NCBI RefSeq assembly: GCF_900163785.1
Contig: NZ_FUKN01000005.1
Span: 248,001-312,000, forward strand
DNA: 64,000 bases
Source: Psychrobacter sp. JB385
Lineage (GTDB): Bacteria; Pseudomonadota; Gammaproteobacteria; Pseudomonadales; Moraxellaceae
Direction of reading: 5' to 3'
In this document: piece after piece, positions 35,395-45,144 of the stretch
Position numbering within the stretch: position 1 is the stretch's first letter
Layout of the letters: the number at the start of each line of letters is the position of its first letter
Made by a program: the position numbers and the translations under genes
Notes under the pieces: generated by a model
Database searches by the model: none
Told to the model about the DNA's origin: nothing
What the model saw: only the letters and a program-made list of their open reading frames with translations

Positions 35395-36729
35395 TTATTG
35401 CATGGATGGAAAAAACACCAAGACCAAATGCAGCCAACCCGCCAAGAAGCCTGTCAAACCGCCCAGAATAATCAGAGTCATCTCATCTTCACGGAACGCT
35501 GGACGTAATAGGTTTTGAAACTCATTCGGGGTCAGTGCACGTATTCGATCACGGAACAGACCAAATATCTTACTGGCACGGCTTTCGTTCAGTTCAGGAT
35601 CACTTAATGGCACCATGGTTGCAATGATAGATTTATCAATAATGGTATTTTTTAATTGACCATATTCGCGGCGACCCAGCCCCACGCGCAATGTGGTACT
35701 GATGACTGGCGACTCTAGTACCTTATACAGATGCGATTTCATCAATTCCCGCGTTTGAGCAGCACGCTCACCATACATCATCTCATTCATGATATTTTCA
35801 AGTGTGACCAAATCCTTAACGACAATCTCAGCAAAAACTTCAGAGACTTCTTCTTGCCGCTTCATAAAACCGCCTTGTAAACGATACTGTGCGATATGCG
35901 GCACCTGAGGCTTAATAAATGGAAAATGGCGTTGGGCAGTAAAAAGCTTTAAATAAGGAATAAAACGTGGCTCGACTGGATTAAACACCATCCAAATCGC
36001 GATCCAATTGGTCAAAAAGCCCCAAATCGCGGCAAAAAACGGCACCGTCCAATGCTGTGGTACCAATAAAAAGATGAACATCTGGATGATACCGAAAACC
36101 AAACCAATCAAAGCACTGATATGCCAAATGAAATTGATCTCTTTTTGACCCACTTTCAAGAACATATTTACCATCAAACGACGATCACTCTCCATCGTAT
36201 TGACGATCATCTTACGCATATCAACCAAATCTTCGACATGATAAGTCAGATCAGTCACCAAGGACTGCATGATATTGGGCAATTCTTGATGCGCTTGCGC
36301 GTAGACACGACGCTTTAGGGCATAAGGCAGATTGCCCCACAAGGCTGGCGAATGATCCAGCATGATCTCATCAATCAATACCTCAAGATTTTCATCAACG
36401 GTATTAGTGATGAAGACCGCCATTTGCTCAGGCTCCATTGCTTGAAAAAACTCATCAAGCGACCCAAGTTTCGATAGTGTCTGATCAACGATGACACCCG
36501 ATATTTTACCAGCCTTACGCGGGACGATACCCTGCCAGCCAATACCCGGCAACCCAAAAAGTGGGAAATTTGGAATACGGATACCCCAAAACTTGATGGG
36601 ATAGAACAGCATTTTGAGCGCCATCCATACATGTATCCACGTAACAAATGCCGTCACTGGAGGGATGGTTAACATGGCAAAAAACTCTGGGTGCTCAGCT
36701 ATCGTCTGCCACAATGAAGTTGCATCCAT
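35395..36729 (-). CDS. DUF445-family membrane protein
   Basis: The 444-aa protein has membrane segments near 20-45, 205-225, 228-250 and at the very C-terminus (~420-440, LIILGGLTGFLAGWLHLVLVFF). The first segment runs into the family block FYPIKFWGI-x9-GLPGIGWQGIVPRKAGK (~43-75), typical of DUF445/YheB-like proteins. The middle region is helical and charged. The function of the family is unknown. It lies upstream of ccmF on the same strand, with ~200 bp between, so it is probably a separate unit. Confidence 0.85.
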   Translation of the reverse strand: MDATSLWQTIAEHPEFFAMLTIPPVTAFVTWIHVWMALKMLFYPIKFWGIRIPNFPLFGLPGIGWQGIVPRKAGKISGVIVDQTLSKLGSLDEFFQAMEPEQMAVFITNTVDENLEVLIDEIMLDHSPALWGNLPYALKRRVYAQAHQELPNIMQSLVTDLTYHVEDLVDMRKMIVNTMESDRRLMVNMFLKVGQKEINFIWHISALIGLVFGIIQMFIFLLVPQHWTVPFFAAIWGFLTNWIAIWMVFNPVEPRFIPYLKLFTAQRHFPFIKPQVPHIAQYRLQGGFMKRQEEVSEVFAEIVVKDLVTLENIMNEMMYGERAAQTRELMKSHLYKVLESPVISTTLRVGLGRREYGQLKNTIIDKSIIATMVPLSDPELNESRASKIFGLFRDRIRALTPNEFQNLLRPAFREDEMTLIILGGLTGFLAGWLHLVLVFFPSMQ

Positions 36730-37236
36730 GACTTAATCTTGCCTCTGACAGGTTGATTGTCATTGCTAATAAACTCTCTTTAGCAAATTAGAACGTGTCA
36801 ACAAACACGCTCCGCCCATAATGGTGTCTATAAAATAAAAAAACGACTATAAATAAATCGCCTGATTTTAGCATACTTGCTACCCATTAGCACAGGTAGA
36901 CCCTAGCCAAGTTGTGACTAGAGATGACAAGCGTTATTACTTATCTCTACTAGTAAAGTGTTCAGCTGGTCTATCCTCATCGAAACCAATGACAGTGACA
37001 AAATAAGCGGGCAAATACTGCGCCCTGTTATTTGTTCTGCTATAATCCGCGCATAAATGCCAATACCTATTTCTCTACTTTTCTGCTTCTGAATTAATGC
37101 ATTGTCATTGCAAATAAGATCAGTCTATGTGATTGAAATCCTTCGCATTATCCTTTATGCTCACCGCACCTCGGTTCATAAACCCGCTCATGTATCTCTT
37201 TTATTGAATCACTGACTGTTTGGGCTTTTACCTTAT
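36730..37236. other. Divergent promoter region of the DUF445 gene and mrdA
   Basis: 507 bp without coding potential. A TATAAT hexamer at 37041-37046 could be a -10 box for mrdA, but I see no good -35 partner. Confidence 0.4.
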
Positions 37237-39216
37237 ATGAAAAAACCACTAACTCCCAACACTGAACAGACCAATAGTGTTTTTACCTCTCGTATTATCA
37301 TCCTTGGGATTTTAATATTTGTAGGTTTGGGTGGCTTGATCATGCGCTATGGTTATTTGCAAGTCTACGCCCACGATAAATACACCACTCAGGCAGACAA
37401 CAACCGTATCAAACTGATATCTGCGCCGCCCAGCCGCGGTTATATTTATGATCGTAACGGCATCATATTGGCAGACAATCAGCCTGTCTTTACAGCCATG
37501 CTAAGCCCTGACGAAGTCGATAACCCAGAGCGCACGCTCCATTTGCTTGCGCCTATTTTTGATCTGACAGATAAAGACATTACTGATATTTTGGCACGCA
37601 TCAGCAAAAGTAAAAATGATCCTGTCACCATTAAAATCGACTTAACTGAAGCACAGCTGGCACAGTTTAGTGAGCGTAAGCCTTTTTTTCGCGGCGTCAC
37701 TATTCAAAGCAAGCTGACACGCTCTTATCCTTATGATGAGCTGTTTGCACACGTCATTGGTTATGTGGGCCGTATCAATGACAAAGAAAGCAAACGCATT
37801 GATAAAGACAAATACGCGGGTACTGATTTGATTGGTAAGATTGGTATCGAAAATTATTATGAAGACGTTCTATTGGGCCAGCCGGGTTATCAATCGGTAG
37901 AGACCGATGCGCACGGCAATATTTTAAGGCAATTGGATACTAAGCCGCCTGTCTCTGGTAACGACATCACTTTGAGTTTGGATTACGGTTTACAAACCGT
38001 GGCACAGCAACAACTAGATGGACGTCGTGGTGCGATTGTTGCCATTGACCCCAAAAATGGCGATGTACTGGCATTTGTCAGTAACCCAAGCTATGACCCC
38101 AATCCTTTTATTTCAGGCATCTCTTTTAAAGACTACGGCGCTCTGCAAGAAGATCCTGACGAGCCCTTATACAACCGAGCATTACAAGGTATGTATCCGC
38201 CTGGCTCAACCATTAAACCTTTTGAAGGCTTGGGCGGTATCCATTATGGTTTACGTAATTGGGACACCACCATCTACGATCCAGGCTATTTTAGCTTGCC
38301 AGGAGATTCGCATCGGTTCCGCGATTGGAAACGCGGCGGTCACGGTACAGTGGATCTGAAAAAATCGATCGTCATGTCAGTTGATACTTATTATTATAAA
38401 TTGGCGTACGAGATGGGCATCCAACGCCTTCATGATTGGATGGTGCGGTTTGGCTTTGGTGACCAGACTGGTATCGACTTACCCAACGAAAAAGCGGGAA
38501 TCATGCCATCGCCCAAATGGAAAAAAGACACTTATGATAAAGGGTGGCTGCCAGGTGAAACCATCTCAGTCAGTATTGGACAAGGTTATTTTTTGGCCAC
38601 GCCGCTACAAATTGCCAATGCAACTGCTATGACGGCAAACAAGGGTTATCACATCACCCCTCACCTGTTAAAAAGCAGCGATGGGGCAGCAAAAGTCAAT
38701 GTCATCACCAAGCCTGATGGCAAAATTGACTACAATGGTAAGCCTTCTGACTGGGTACGCATGCACGAGGCTATGGAAGCAACTGTTAAGGGCGGTACGG
38801 CACGTCGCGCTTACAATCCAAAGTACCGTATCGCGGGTAAATCTGGAACCGCGCAAGTCAAATCCATTGCTCAAGGCAAGCGCTATAATAAAGCTGCGCT
38901 GGATTCGCGTCATTGGGATCACGCTTGGTTCAATGGCTTTGCGCCTGTAGACGATCCTCAGATTGCCCTAGCTGTATTGGTCGAAAACGGTGGCGGCGGT
39001 GGTGCCGTGGCTGCCCCTATCGGTCGTGAGCTTTTTGATTATTGGGTATTACAACGTAAGACCAATCCTATTTTGCCACCAACTGCCGATGAGCTTCGTG
39101 CTATCAAACGCCAAAAGGCAATAGACAAAGCGGCGCGTGATGCCATTCGTGATAAAGAAGCAAAAGCGCTAGAAGAAAAAGAAGCCCTAGCAGCGGCTGC
39201 ATCAGAATCTGAGTAA
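37237..39216 (+). CDS. mrdA: Peptidoglycan D,D-transpeptidase PBP2
   Basis: The 659-aa class B penicillin-binding protein has an N-terminal membrane anchor (~19-42) and a dimerisation/pedestal domain (~60-240). The transpeptidase domain has the active-site Ser in PPGSTIKPFEG (~324), MSVDTYYYKLA (SxN variant SVD) and KSGTAQ (~545). It cross-links peptidoglycan of the lateral wall with RodA and sets rod shape. The C-terminus (~620-659) is an Ala/Lys/Glu-rich helix beyond the usual end. rsmD starts 23 bp downstream. No rodA is visible nearby. Confidence 0.95.
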   Translation: MKKPLTPNTEQTNSVFTSRIIILGILIFVGLGGLIMRYGYLQVYAHDKYTTQADNNRIKLISAPPSRGYIYDRNGIILADNQPVFTAMLSPDEVDNPERTLHLLAPIFDLTDKDITDILARISKSKNDPVTIKIDLTEAQLAQFSERKPFFRGVTIQSKLTRSYPYDELFAHVIGYVGRINDKESKRIDKDKYAGTDLIGKIGIENYYEDVLLGQPGYQSVETDAHGNILRQLDTKPPVSGNDITLSLDYGLQTVAQQQLDGRRGAIVAIDPKNGDVLAFVSNPSYDPNPFISGISFKDYGALQEDPDEPLYNRALQGMYPPGSTIKPFEGLGGIHYGLRNWDTTIYDPGYFSLPGDSHRFRDWKRGGHGTVDLKKSIVMSVDTYYYKLAYEMGIQRLHDWMVRFGFGDQTGIDLPNEKAGIMPSPKWKKDTYDKGWLPGETISVSIGQGYFLATPLQIANATAMTANKGYHITPHLLKSSDGAAKVNVITKPDGKIDYNGKPSDWVRMHEAMEATVKGGTARRAYNPKYRIAGKSGTAQVKSIAQGKRYNKAALDSRHWDHAWFNGFAPVDDPQIALAVLVENGGGGGAVAAPIGRELFDYWVLQRKTNPILPPTADELRAIKRQKAIDKAARDAIRDKEAKALEEKEALAAAASESE

Positions 39217-39239
39217 AAAGACGGTGACAGAGACCTATT

Positions 39240-39929
39240 ATGACCAAACCTTCAAACGGCCGTGAGCCAAAAAAACACACTAAAGCCAAAAAAAATACAG
39301 CAGCAGGCGATGTGCGTATCATTGGCGGTCAGTTTAAACGTCGCATCGTCCACTTCGTCGAAGCTGAAGGTTTGCGTCCAACGCCAGATCGGTTGCGTGA
39401 GACACTGTTTAATTGGCTATTGGCTGACATTCATGGGGCTTATGTGCTTGATTCCTGCGCTGGTAGCGGTGTGCTAGGATTTGAAGCATTATCAAGAGGT
39501 GCGGCTCACTCTACTTTTATCGAAGTCAACCCAGCGCAAAGTCACCTGCTGCGTCAAAGTGCTGATCAACTAAGACTTGATGCCACCGCTTATCAAATCA
39601 TTCAGGGCACTGCGGAACAAGTCTTAACCCAAAGCCAATTGGTTCACCGTCGTTTTGATGTGGTTTTCATTGATCCCCCTTACGCGCAGGATTTGTGGCA
39701 ACCTATTTTGATGGCACTGATCACCCAGTCTCTCATCAATACCGATACCTTGATTTATCTGGAAGCCGATAAAGCATTAGAAGATCAATTGATACAGTTG
39801 GCAAATACTCTTAATGAAAGCATGACTGCGCCGCACCAAACAACGCTAAAAACAATTGGCTTCGACTGTTTAAAACAAACCAAAGTTGGACAAGTTGTCG
39901 CTGGACTTTATCGTCTATCATCGTCATAA
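39240..39929 (+). CDS. rsmD: 16S rRNA (guanine-966-N2)-methyltransferase
   Basis: The 229-aa SAM-dependent enzyme methylates G966 of 16S rRNA in assembled 30S subunits. RIIGGQFKRR and LRPTPDRLRETLFNWL near the N-terminus and the SAM loop LDSCAGSGVLGFEALSRGA are typical, as is the catalytic DPPY in VFIDPPYAQDLW (~145). About 25 basic residues precede the usual start. No clear ribosome binding site is seen. It is probably cotranscribed with mrdA, 23 bp upstream. Confidence 0.94.
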   Translation: MTKPSNGREPKKHTKAKKNTAAGDVRIIGGQFKRRIVHFVEAEGLRPTPDRLRETLFNWLLADIHGAYVLDSCAGSGVLGFEALSRGAAHSTFIEVNPAQSHLLRQSADQLRLDATAYQIIQGTAEQVLTQSQLVHRRFDVVFIDPPYAQDLWQPILMALITQSLINTDTLIYLEADKALEDQLIQLANTLNESMTAPHQTTLKTIGFDCLKQTKVGQVVAGLYRLSSS

Positions 39930-40025
39930 TTGTGTAGTATTTGTTAAAAATGTCTAAAACTGCTTAAAAACTGGCCCAACGCTGCAGTTTAATGTATATA
40001 AGGCAAAAATAAACCCCAATGCAGC

Positions 40026-40054
40026 TTGCAAGCGTAGGCGCTACTGCTTATAAT
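40026..40054 (+). promoter_or_regulatory. Sigma-70 promoter of rplM-rpsI
   Basis: TTGCAA (40026-40031), a 17-bp spacer, then consensus TATAAT (40049-40054). Transcription would start near 40061, giving a ~65-nt leader. Confidence 0.8.
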
Positions 40055-40068
40055 GTGCAGTCTGTTTT

Positions 40069-40099
40069 TTGAGAGCCCCGTTCCCAGCTAAACTCTCAA
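40069..40099 (+). promoter_or_regulatory. Hairpin in the rplM leader
   Basis: TTGAGAG (40069-40075) pairs with CTCTCAA (40093-40099) in the short 5' leader. In E. coli L13 represses its own operon through the leader; this hairpin is a candidate site by analogy only. Confidence 0.4.
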
Positions 40100-40124
40100 C
40101 GAATTCTAATTTTAAGGTTTTATC

Positions 40125-40553
40125 ATGAAAACACTTAGTGCAAAACCAGCTGAAGTGACCCATGACTGGTATGTCGTAGATGCTGACGGCAAAACCCTTG
40201 GTCGCTTGGCTACTCAAATCGCTAGTCGCTTACGTGGCAAGCATAAGACGTCTTATACTCCACACGTAGATACTGGTGACTTCATTGTTGTCATCAATGC
40301 AGAAAAAATCGCGGTAACGGGTAAAAAAGCACAAGACAAAAAGTATTATCGTCACACTGGTTACCCAGGCGGTATTAAAGAAACCAACTTCACAAAGCTG
40401 ATTGCACATAAGCCTGAAGATGTTCTACACAAAGCAGTCAAGGGTATGCTTCCAAAGGGCCCTCTTGGCTATGCAATGATCAAGAAGCTAAAGCTATATG
40501 CGGGTACTGAACATCCACATACTGCACAGCAACCTAAAGAACTAGACATCTAA
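40125..40553 (+). CDS. rplM: 50S ribosomal protein L13
   Basis: The 142-aa protein binds 23S rRNA early in assembly. Family sequence is evident throughout: [16 protein letters not shown] near the start, [28 protein letters not shown] and [20 protein letters not shown]. It has the normal length. It is the first gene of the rplM-rpsI operon, which is conserved across bacteria; the second gene begins ten bases after its stop. Confidence 0.98.
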   Translation: MKTLSAKPAEVTHDWYVVDADGKTLGRLATQIASRLRGKHKTSYTPHVDTGDFIVVINAEKIAVTGKKAQDKKYYRHTGYPGGIKETNFTKLIAHKPEDVLHKAVKGMLPKGPLGYAMIKKLKLYAGTEHPHTAQQPKELDI

Positions 40554-40563
40554 GGATATACTT

Positions 40564-40950
40564 ATGGAACGCAATTACGGAACTGGTCGCCGCAAGACGT
40601 CTACTGCTCGTGTATTTTTATCAAAAGGTACTGGCAGCATCGTTGTTAACGGTAAGCCACTTGACGAATACTTCAGCCGTGAAACTTCACGCATGGTTGT
40701 TCGCCAACCTCTAGAACTACTAGACTCTGCTAACTCATACGATTTGTATGTCACTGTTGCAGGCGGTGGTATTAGTGGTCAAGCGGGTGCAATTCGCCAC
40801 GGTATTACACGTGCATTGATCGAAGCTGACGAAACTTTGAAGCCTGCCCTAAAAGCAGCTGGTTTTGTTACTCGTGACTCACGTCAAGTTGAACGTAAGA
40901 AATTGGGTCTACGTAAAGCACGTAAACGTCCACAATTCTCAAAACGTTAA
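40564..40950 (+). CDS. rpsI: 30S ribosomal protein S9
   Basis: The 128-aa protein begins [19 protein letters not shown] and ends in the invariant basic tail [11 protein letters not shown], which reaches the P-site tRNA anticodon loop. AGGAT precedes the ATG. Cotranscribed with rplM; a strong terminator follows. Confidence 0.98.
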   Translation: MERNYGTGRRKTSTARVFLSKGTGSIVVNGKPLDEYFSRETSRMVVRQPLELLDSANSYDLYVTVAGGGISGQAGAIRHGITRALIEADETLKPALKAAGFVTRDSRQVERKKLGLRKARKRPQFSKR

Positions 40951-41309
40951 TCAAAGCTCTCGCTTATTTTCTTGTTTCTATTGGCTTTTTCTCGGAGCCA
41001 CAGTATCGAATTTAAATAAGCGTGTAGATTTGCAAAACCTTATAAGCTGGTCACAGCTTGTAAGGTTTTTTTATGTCTGTATACGGCTCTCTGAGTGATA
41101 ATAGGTTTTTATAGCATTGACTTACAACTTAAACCATTATCTTTCTTATCAATTAATCAACGTTAGCCATGTGCAACAGATCCCCGTTGTCGATTTTTAC
41201 TTGCAAAGCGCTTGACGCTACCCCATCATAATATTAAATTTTATCATCAGCTTCCATACCAGAAGATAGTTACAACTCGATGCCATAAACTGTGCCCCAA
41301 AAGGACATT
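40951..41309. other. Intergenic region after rpsI
   Basis: 359 bp with the operon terminator at 41034-41069; the remainder is AT-rich leader for the acyltransferase gene without recognised features. Confidence 0.4.
41034..41069 (+). terminator. Rho-independent terminator of the rplM-rpsI operon
   Basis: AAAACCTTA-TAAGCTG / CAGCTTG-TAAGGTTTT stem with a GTCA loop and a T tail. Confidence 0.88.
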
Positions 41310-42398
41310 ATGAAAGCGCCTGAACAATACGACCCCAGTAAGCAACCTCCAAACCCTACCCCAGCGCCAAGTGTGCAGCCGTCCAACAAATCGACTGCTA
41401 TCCCTGCTGGCACCCCAACGATTAAGCAAACACAAAAACGTACCGCGCACGCAGATAAAAAACCATTTCAATGGCAATTTTTATTGCCAAAATACTGGGG
41501 TATTTGGTTGTTATTTTTGATGATGCTACCGATGATATATTTGCCATTGCGCTGGCAGTTTTGGTTGGGTCGTAAGCTTGGTAGTTTCATTTATAAAGCT
41601 GCTGGCTCACGTCGCCGTGATACGTTGATCAATCTAAAGCTTGCCTTTCCAGAAAAGCCTGAAGCTGAGCGTGAATTAATGGCCAAGCAAGTATTTGTCA
41701 ATCAAGGTATCGGTGTGTTCGAGACCTTATGCGCATGGTTTCGTCCAGATGTTTTTACCAGAACGGTGTCTATCTCTGGACTACAACACCTCGTCAACGC
41801 TCAAAAAGACAATCGACCGATTATCTTATTAGGCGCTCATTACACGATGCTTGATTTGGGCGGCTTATTATGTGCCCAGTTTTTTCCTGTTGATTGCATG
41901 TACCGTACGCAAAACAATCCTTTATTGGACTGGTTTATTTATAATGGCCGTACCAATATATTCGGTAAGCAAATCTCCAGCCGTGATATGCGAAGCTTAG
42001 TTACATCTATCAAAGCAGGACACGTCATTTGGTACTCTCCTGACCAAGACTATGGCCTAAAACAGGGAGTCATGGCACCCTTTTTTGGCGTACCCGCTGC
42101 CACAATTACTGCATCACGGCGCATGGCCAAGCTAGGTAATAAGGAGCACCCACCTGCTGTTATGGCATTGCACACTTATCGTCAAACACCAGACAACCTA
42201 CCACGTGGTAAGCGTCCCCACTATCATTTAACGATTACGCCAGAGTTAGAAAACTATCCAAGTCGTGATGAGGTCGCTGATGCTACTCGAGTCAATGAAG
42301 TTTTAGAAGGGCTGATTCGTATTGACCCTACTCAGTGGATGTGGTTTCATCGTCGCTTTAAGCATGGGCCGAATGGTCGTACGGATATTTACAAATGA
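41310..42398 (+). CDS. LpxL/LpxM-type lipid A acyltransferase
   Basis: The start is the ATG at 41310 (MKAPEQYDPSKQ) with AAGGA upstream. The 362-aa protein has an unusual Pro/Gln/Thr-rich N-terminal extension (~1-55) before the single membrane anchor (~62-85). The acyltransferase domain carries the HX4D motif HYTMLD (~179-184), YRTQNNPLLDWFIYNGR and WYSPDQDYG, the LpxL/HtrB signature. It adds a secondary acyl chain to Kdo2-lipid IVA or a precursor. Which acyl chain it transfers cannot be read from the sequence. No other lipid A gene is adjacent. Confidence 0.9.
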   Translation: MKAPEQYDPSKQPPNPTPAPSVQPSNKSTAIPAGTPTIKQTQKRTAHADKKPFQWQFLLPKYWGIWLLFLMMLPMIYLPLRWQFWLGRKLGSFIYKAAGSRRRDTLINLKLAFPEKPEAERELMAKQVFVNQGIGVFETLCAWFRPDVFTRTVSISGLQHLVNAQKDNRPIILLGAHYTMLDLGGLLCAQFFPVDCMYRTQNNPLLDWFIYNGRTNIFGKQISSRDMRSLVTSIKAGHVIWYSPDQDYGLKQGVMAPFFGVPAATITASRRMAKLGNKEHPPAVMALHTYRQTPDNLPRGKRPHYHLTITPELENYPSRDEVADATRVNEVLEGLIRIDPTQWMWFHRRFKHGPNGRTDIYK

Positions 42399-42514
42399 GC
42401 AGACGATGATTGCTAAGAAAACGGCTTGAAAAATTTGCTATACTTTGCGATTAGTATTTTGACCCTTTGATCATGCATTTATAATAATTTGATAAACAAA
42501 ATAATGGATTTCAC

Positions 42515-43600
42515 ATGAGTAATAACAGCACTCCTAATGATCAGACTTCTGACCACTTAATCGAAGCCAAGCGTATCTTAACGGGTATCAAACCAACTGG
42601 CATTCCACATTTGGGTAATTATGTTGGTGCGATTCGTCCTGCCATCCAGTCTATTCAAAACAGCGATAGCGACGCTTTTTTCTTCTTAGCGGATTATCAC
42701 AGCATTATTGGTTGTCATGATCCAGCGATCATCCACGAGTCAACCAAAGCGATTGCTGCTACTTGGATTGCTTGTGGTCTCGATCCTGAGCGTGTGACCT
42801 TTTATCGTCAGTCAGATGTGCCTGAGATTTTGGAGTTGTCATGGATTTTGAGCTCCTCATGTGCCAAAGGACTTATGAACCGCGCTCATGCCTACAAAGC
42901 AGCGGTCGATGCTAATATGGAAAAAGAAGACGTTGATCCTGACCAAGGGATTAACATGGGGTTGTTTGGCTACCCTGTATTGATGGCTGCTGATATTTTG
43001 ATGTTTAATGCCACGCATGTACCTGTTGGCCGTGACCAAATTCAGCACATTGAAATGGCGCGTGATATAGCAGGTACATTTAATCATCGTTATAAGCCAT
43101 TGTTCACTGAGCCTGAGGCGTTGGTCGACGACAACACGCCGCTACTCACAGGTCTCGATGGACGCAAAATGAGCAAAAGCTATAACAACGTGATTCCGTT
43201 GTTTGGCGAGTTTAATAGCCAAGCCGATCCTGAAAAAATGATGCGTAAGGCCATCATGCGTATTGTGACCAACTCACAATTGACAGAAGAGCCAAAAGAC
43301 CCAGATGCGTCAGCTATTTTTGAGATTTATAAAGCGTTTGCCACGCCTGAAGAAATTGCCAATTTGCGTGCGCAATACGCAGCAGGTATTGGCTGGGGCG
43401 ATGCCAAAGAGCAGTTGTTCCAACAAATCAATAACGAGATTGCTCCATTCCGCGCGCGCTATCAAGAACTCATGGCCAATCCAAAAGAGCTAGAAGAGAT
43501 TTTACAAATGGGTGCAGAAAAAGCGCGTCGTCATAGCCGTAAGCAGCTAGATAAGACGCGCCGTGCCATTGGTATTCGTCCGCTTGCTAAGCTTAAGTAA
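42515..43600 (+). CDS. trpS: Tryptophanyl-tRNA synthetase
   Basis: The 361-aa class I synthetase has the HIGH-type motif in [18 protein letters not shown] (~24-41) and the KMSKS motif in [17 protein letters not shown] (~217). The [16 protein letters not shown] and [18 protein letters not shown] blocks recognise tryptophanyl-adenylate. About 20 polar residues precede the usual start. Followed after 17 bp by an O-methyltransferase gene and then scpA and scpB, all on the same strand, suggesting one transcript. Confidence 0.97.
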   Translation: MSNNSTPNDQTSDHLIEAKRILTGIKPTGIPHLGNYVGAIRPAIQSIQNSDSDAFFFLADYHSIIGCHDPAIIHESTKAIAATWIACGLDPERVTFYRQSDVPEILELSWILSSSCAKGLMNRAHAYKAAVDANMEKEDVDPDQGINMGLFGYPVLMAADILMFNATHVPVGRDQIQHIEMARDIAGTFNHRYKPLFTEPEALVDDNTPLLTGLDGRKMSKSYNNVIPLFGEFNSQADPEKMMRKAIMRIVTNSQLTEEPKDPDASAIFEIYKAFATPEEIANLRAQYAAGIGWGDAKEQLFQQINNEIAPFRARYQELMANPKELEEILQMGAEKARRHSRKQLDKTRRAIGIRPLAKLK

Positions 43601-43617
43601 ATGATTTCTTATCGTTC

Positions 43618-44223
43618 ATGATGCCGACATTTAATCCAAGCCATTTTTTATCTTACTGTCAGTCTTTATACGAGGCGGACAGTACGTATGACTCTGAACA
43701 ATCCAATCGGCTGGATCGTCATCGCCATGTCGAATCAGATGCGGCCCAGTTTTTGGCCAATATTGCCACGATCAGACAGCCCAAAAAGGTACTAGAGACT
43801 GGTACCTCAACTGGGTTTTCAACTTTGTGGCTGGCGTATGGTCTGCGGCATCAGGCTGAATGTGACTTTATATCGCTAGACATCGACAAAAACCGCAGTG
43901 AAGCTGCTCACCAACATCTGCAAAATACGGGGCTGTCTGCGTCTGTTCGACTCATCGTGCAAGATGCCTTGATTTGTTTGAATGACAATACAGACGTCTT
44001 TGACTTGGTTTTTTTGGATGCAGAGCGGCAATACTATCTTGATTATATCGAAGGTCTGTATAAGGCATTGGACGTCGGTAGTGTACTAATCGTCGATAAT
44101 GTCATCTCTCATCGCGATGAGGTGAGCGATTTCTTGGCAGCCTTTATCAACAACCCTCGTTATCTTTGTCACACGCTAGATATTGGTGCTGGATTATTTA
44201 TGGCAGTATGTCAGGAACCTTAA
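43618..44223 (+). CDS. Class I SAM-dependent O-methyltransferase-like protein
   Basis: The 201-aa protein has a Rossmann methyltransferase fold. Motif I is VLETGTSTGFSTLWLA (~59-74), the acidic residue that binds SAM ribose is in FISLDIDK (~87), and motif IV reads FDLVFLDAERQYYLDYI. A late VDNVISHRDEVSDF follows, as in catechol/caffeoyl-CoA-type O-methyltransferases, where Asp residues bind metal. The natural substrate is unknown. It is 17 bp after trpS and ends just before the scpA start, so it looks like part of that operon. Confidence 0.82.
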   Translation: MMPTFNPSHFLSYCQSLYEADSTYDSEQSNRLDRHRHVESDAAQFLANIATIRQPKKVLETGTSTGFSTLWLAYGLRHQAECDFISLDIDKNRSEAAHQHLQNTGLSASVRLIVQDALICLNDNTDVFDLVFLDAERQYYLDYIEGLYKALDVGSVLIVDNVISHRDEVSDFLAAFINNPRYLCHTLDIGAGLFMAVCQEP

Positions 44224-44228
44224 GACTT

Positions 44229-45068
44229 ATGGATACATCCAACACGACTGCGCTGCGCATCTATCAGACACCCGTACAACACCTTCCAGATGACCTCTAT
44301 GTACCACCACAAGCATTTGCTATTTGGTTAGAGCAATTTGCAGGTCCATTGGACTTCTTATTGTATCTGGTCAAAAAGAATAACGTTGATTTGACTCAGC
44401 TGCCGATATTACCCATCACTGAGCAATATCTGGCTTATATCAGTGAGCTGGATACAGCCCATTTTGAATTGGCAGGTGATTATTTGCTGATGGCTTCAAC
44501 ACTCATCGCCATCAAAACTGAGCTATTATTACCCAAGCCAGAGACGCCTACTGATGAGCGCGACCCGAAAGCCGAATTGATTGAACGTCTAGAAGAGTAC
44601 GCGCAGATTAAGGCGGCCAGTCAGCGTTTGGATAACTTAGTGCGTCTAGAGCGAGATGTGTTTTTGGCGATGGTCAGTATGCCAAGTCAAGATGTGATGA
44701 GTACTGAATTGCCAAGTTACTCTCCTACCTTGCTGATTGATAGCCTATTCAAAATGCAGCTGCAACCCGACTATCAAATGCATACCATCAAAGTTGATAC
44801 CGTACCGCTTGCTGACCGTATTGCCAGTATCAGTCGACAGCTCAGTATGGGAAGTGCCCGCTCCTTTTACGACCTATTAGATAAGTCACAAGGCAAGGTT
44901 GGTGTGGTGGTCAGTTTTGTCGCTGTACTTGAATTGATGAAGCGACAGCTTATTGGTGTGGTAAGTAATGATACAGACAATAGCCCCACTTCAAGGGATG
45001 TTGTTGATAACCATCAAGCTGATACAAATGCTAAATTTGAAAATTTAACCTTTCAATGGCTGGTATAA
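44229..45068 (+). CDS. scpA: Segregation and condensation protein A
   Basis: The start is the ATG at 44229 (MDTSNTTALRIYQTP), six bases after the upstream stop; a longer frame would overlap that gene by 58 bp. The 279-aa kleisin bridges SMC heads. The N-terminal SMC-binding part contains FAIWLEQFAGPLDFLLYLVKKNNVDLTQLPI (family pattern F-x-GPLDLLL-x-LI) and EQYLAYI. A helical winged domain closes the C-terminus (VSFVAVLELMKRQLI), followed by a polar tail. It works with scpB, next in the operon, in chromosome organisation. Confidence 0.94.
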   Translation: MDTSNTTALRIYQTPVQHLPDDLYVPPQAFAIWLEQFAGPLDFLLYLVKKNNVDLTQLPILPITEQYLAYISELDTAHFELAGDYLLMASTLIAIKTELLLPKPETPTDERDPKAELIERLEEYAQIKAASQRLDNLVRLERDVFLAMVSMPSQDVMSTELPSYSPTLLIDSLFKMQLQPDYQMHTIKVDTVPLADRIASISRQLSMGSARSFYDLLDKSQGKVGVVVSFVAVLELMKRQLIGVVSNDTDNSPTSRDVVDNHQADTNAKFENLTFQWLV

Positions 45069-45144
45069 CGTAACGAGCCTAATATAAATAATCAGTGAGG
45101 TTGCTATGACTGATAACATAATAGTAAAAAAGAGTACCTAGCGA

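Noticed and set aside
44166..44228. 21-codon upstream extension of scpA
   Set aside because: It overlaps the methyltransferase gene in another frame; the ATG at 44229 starts right after the upstream stop and matches the family length.
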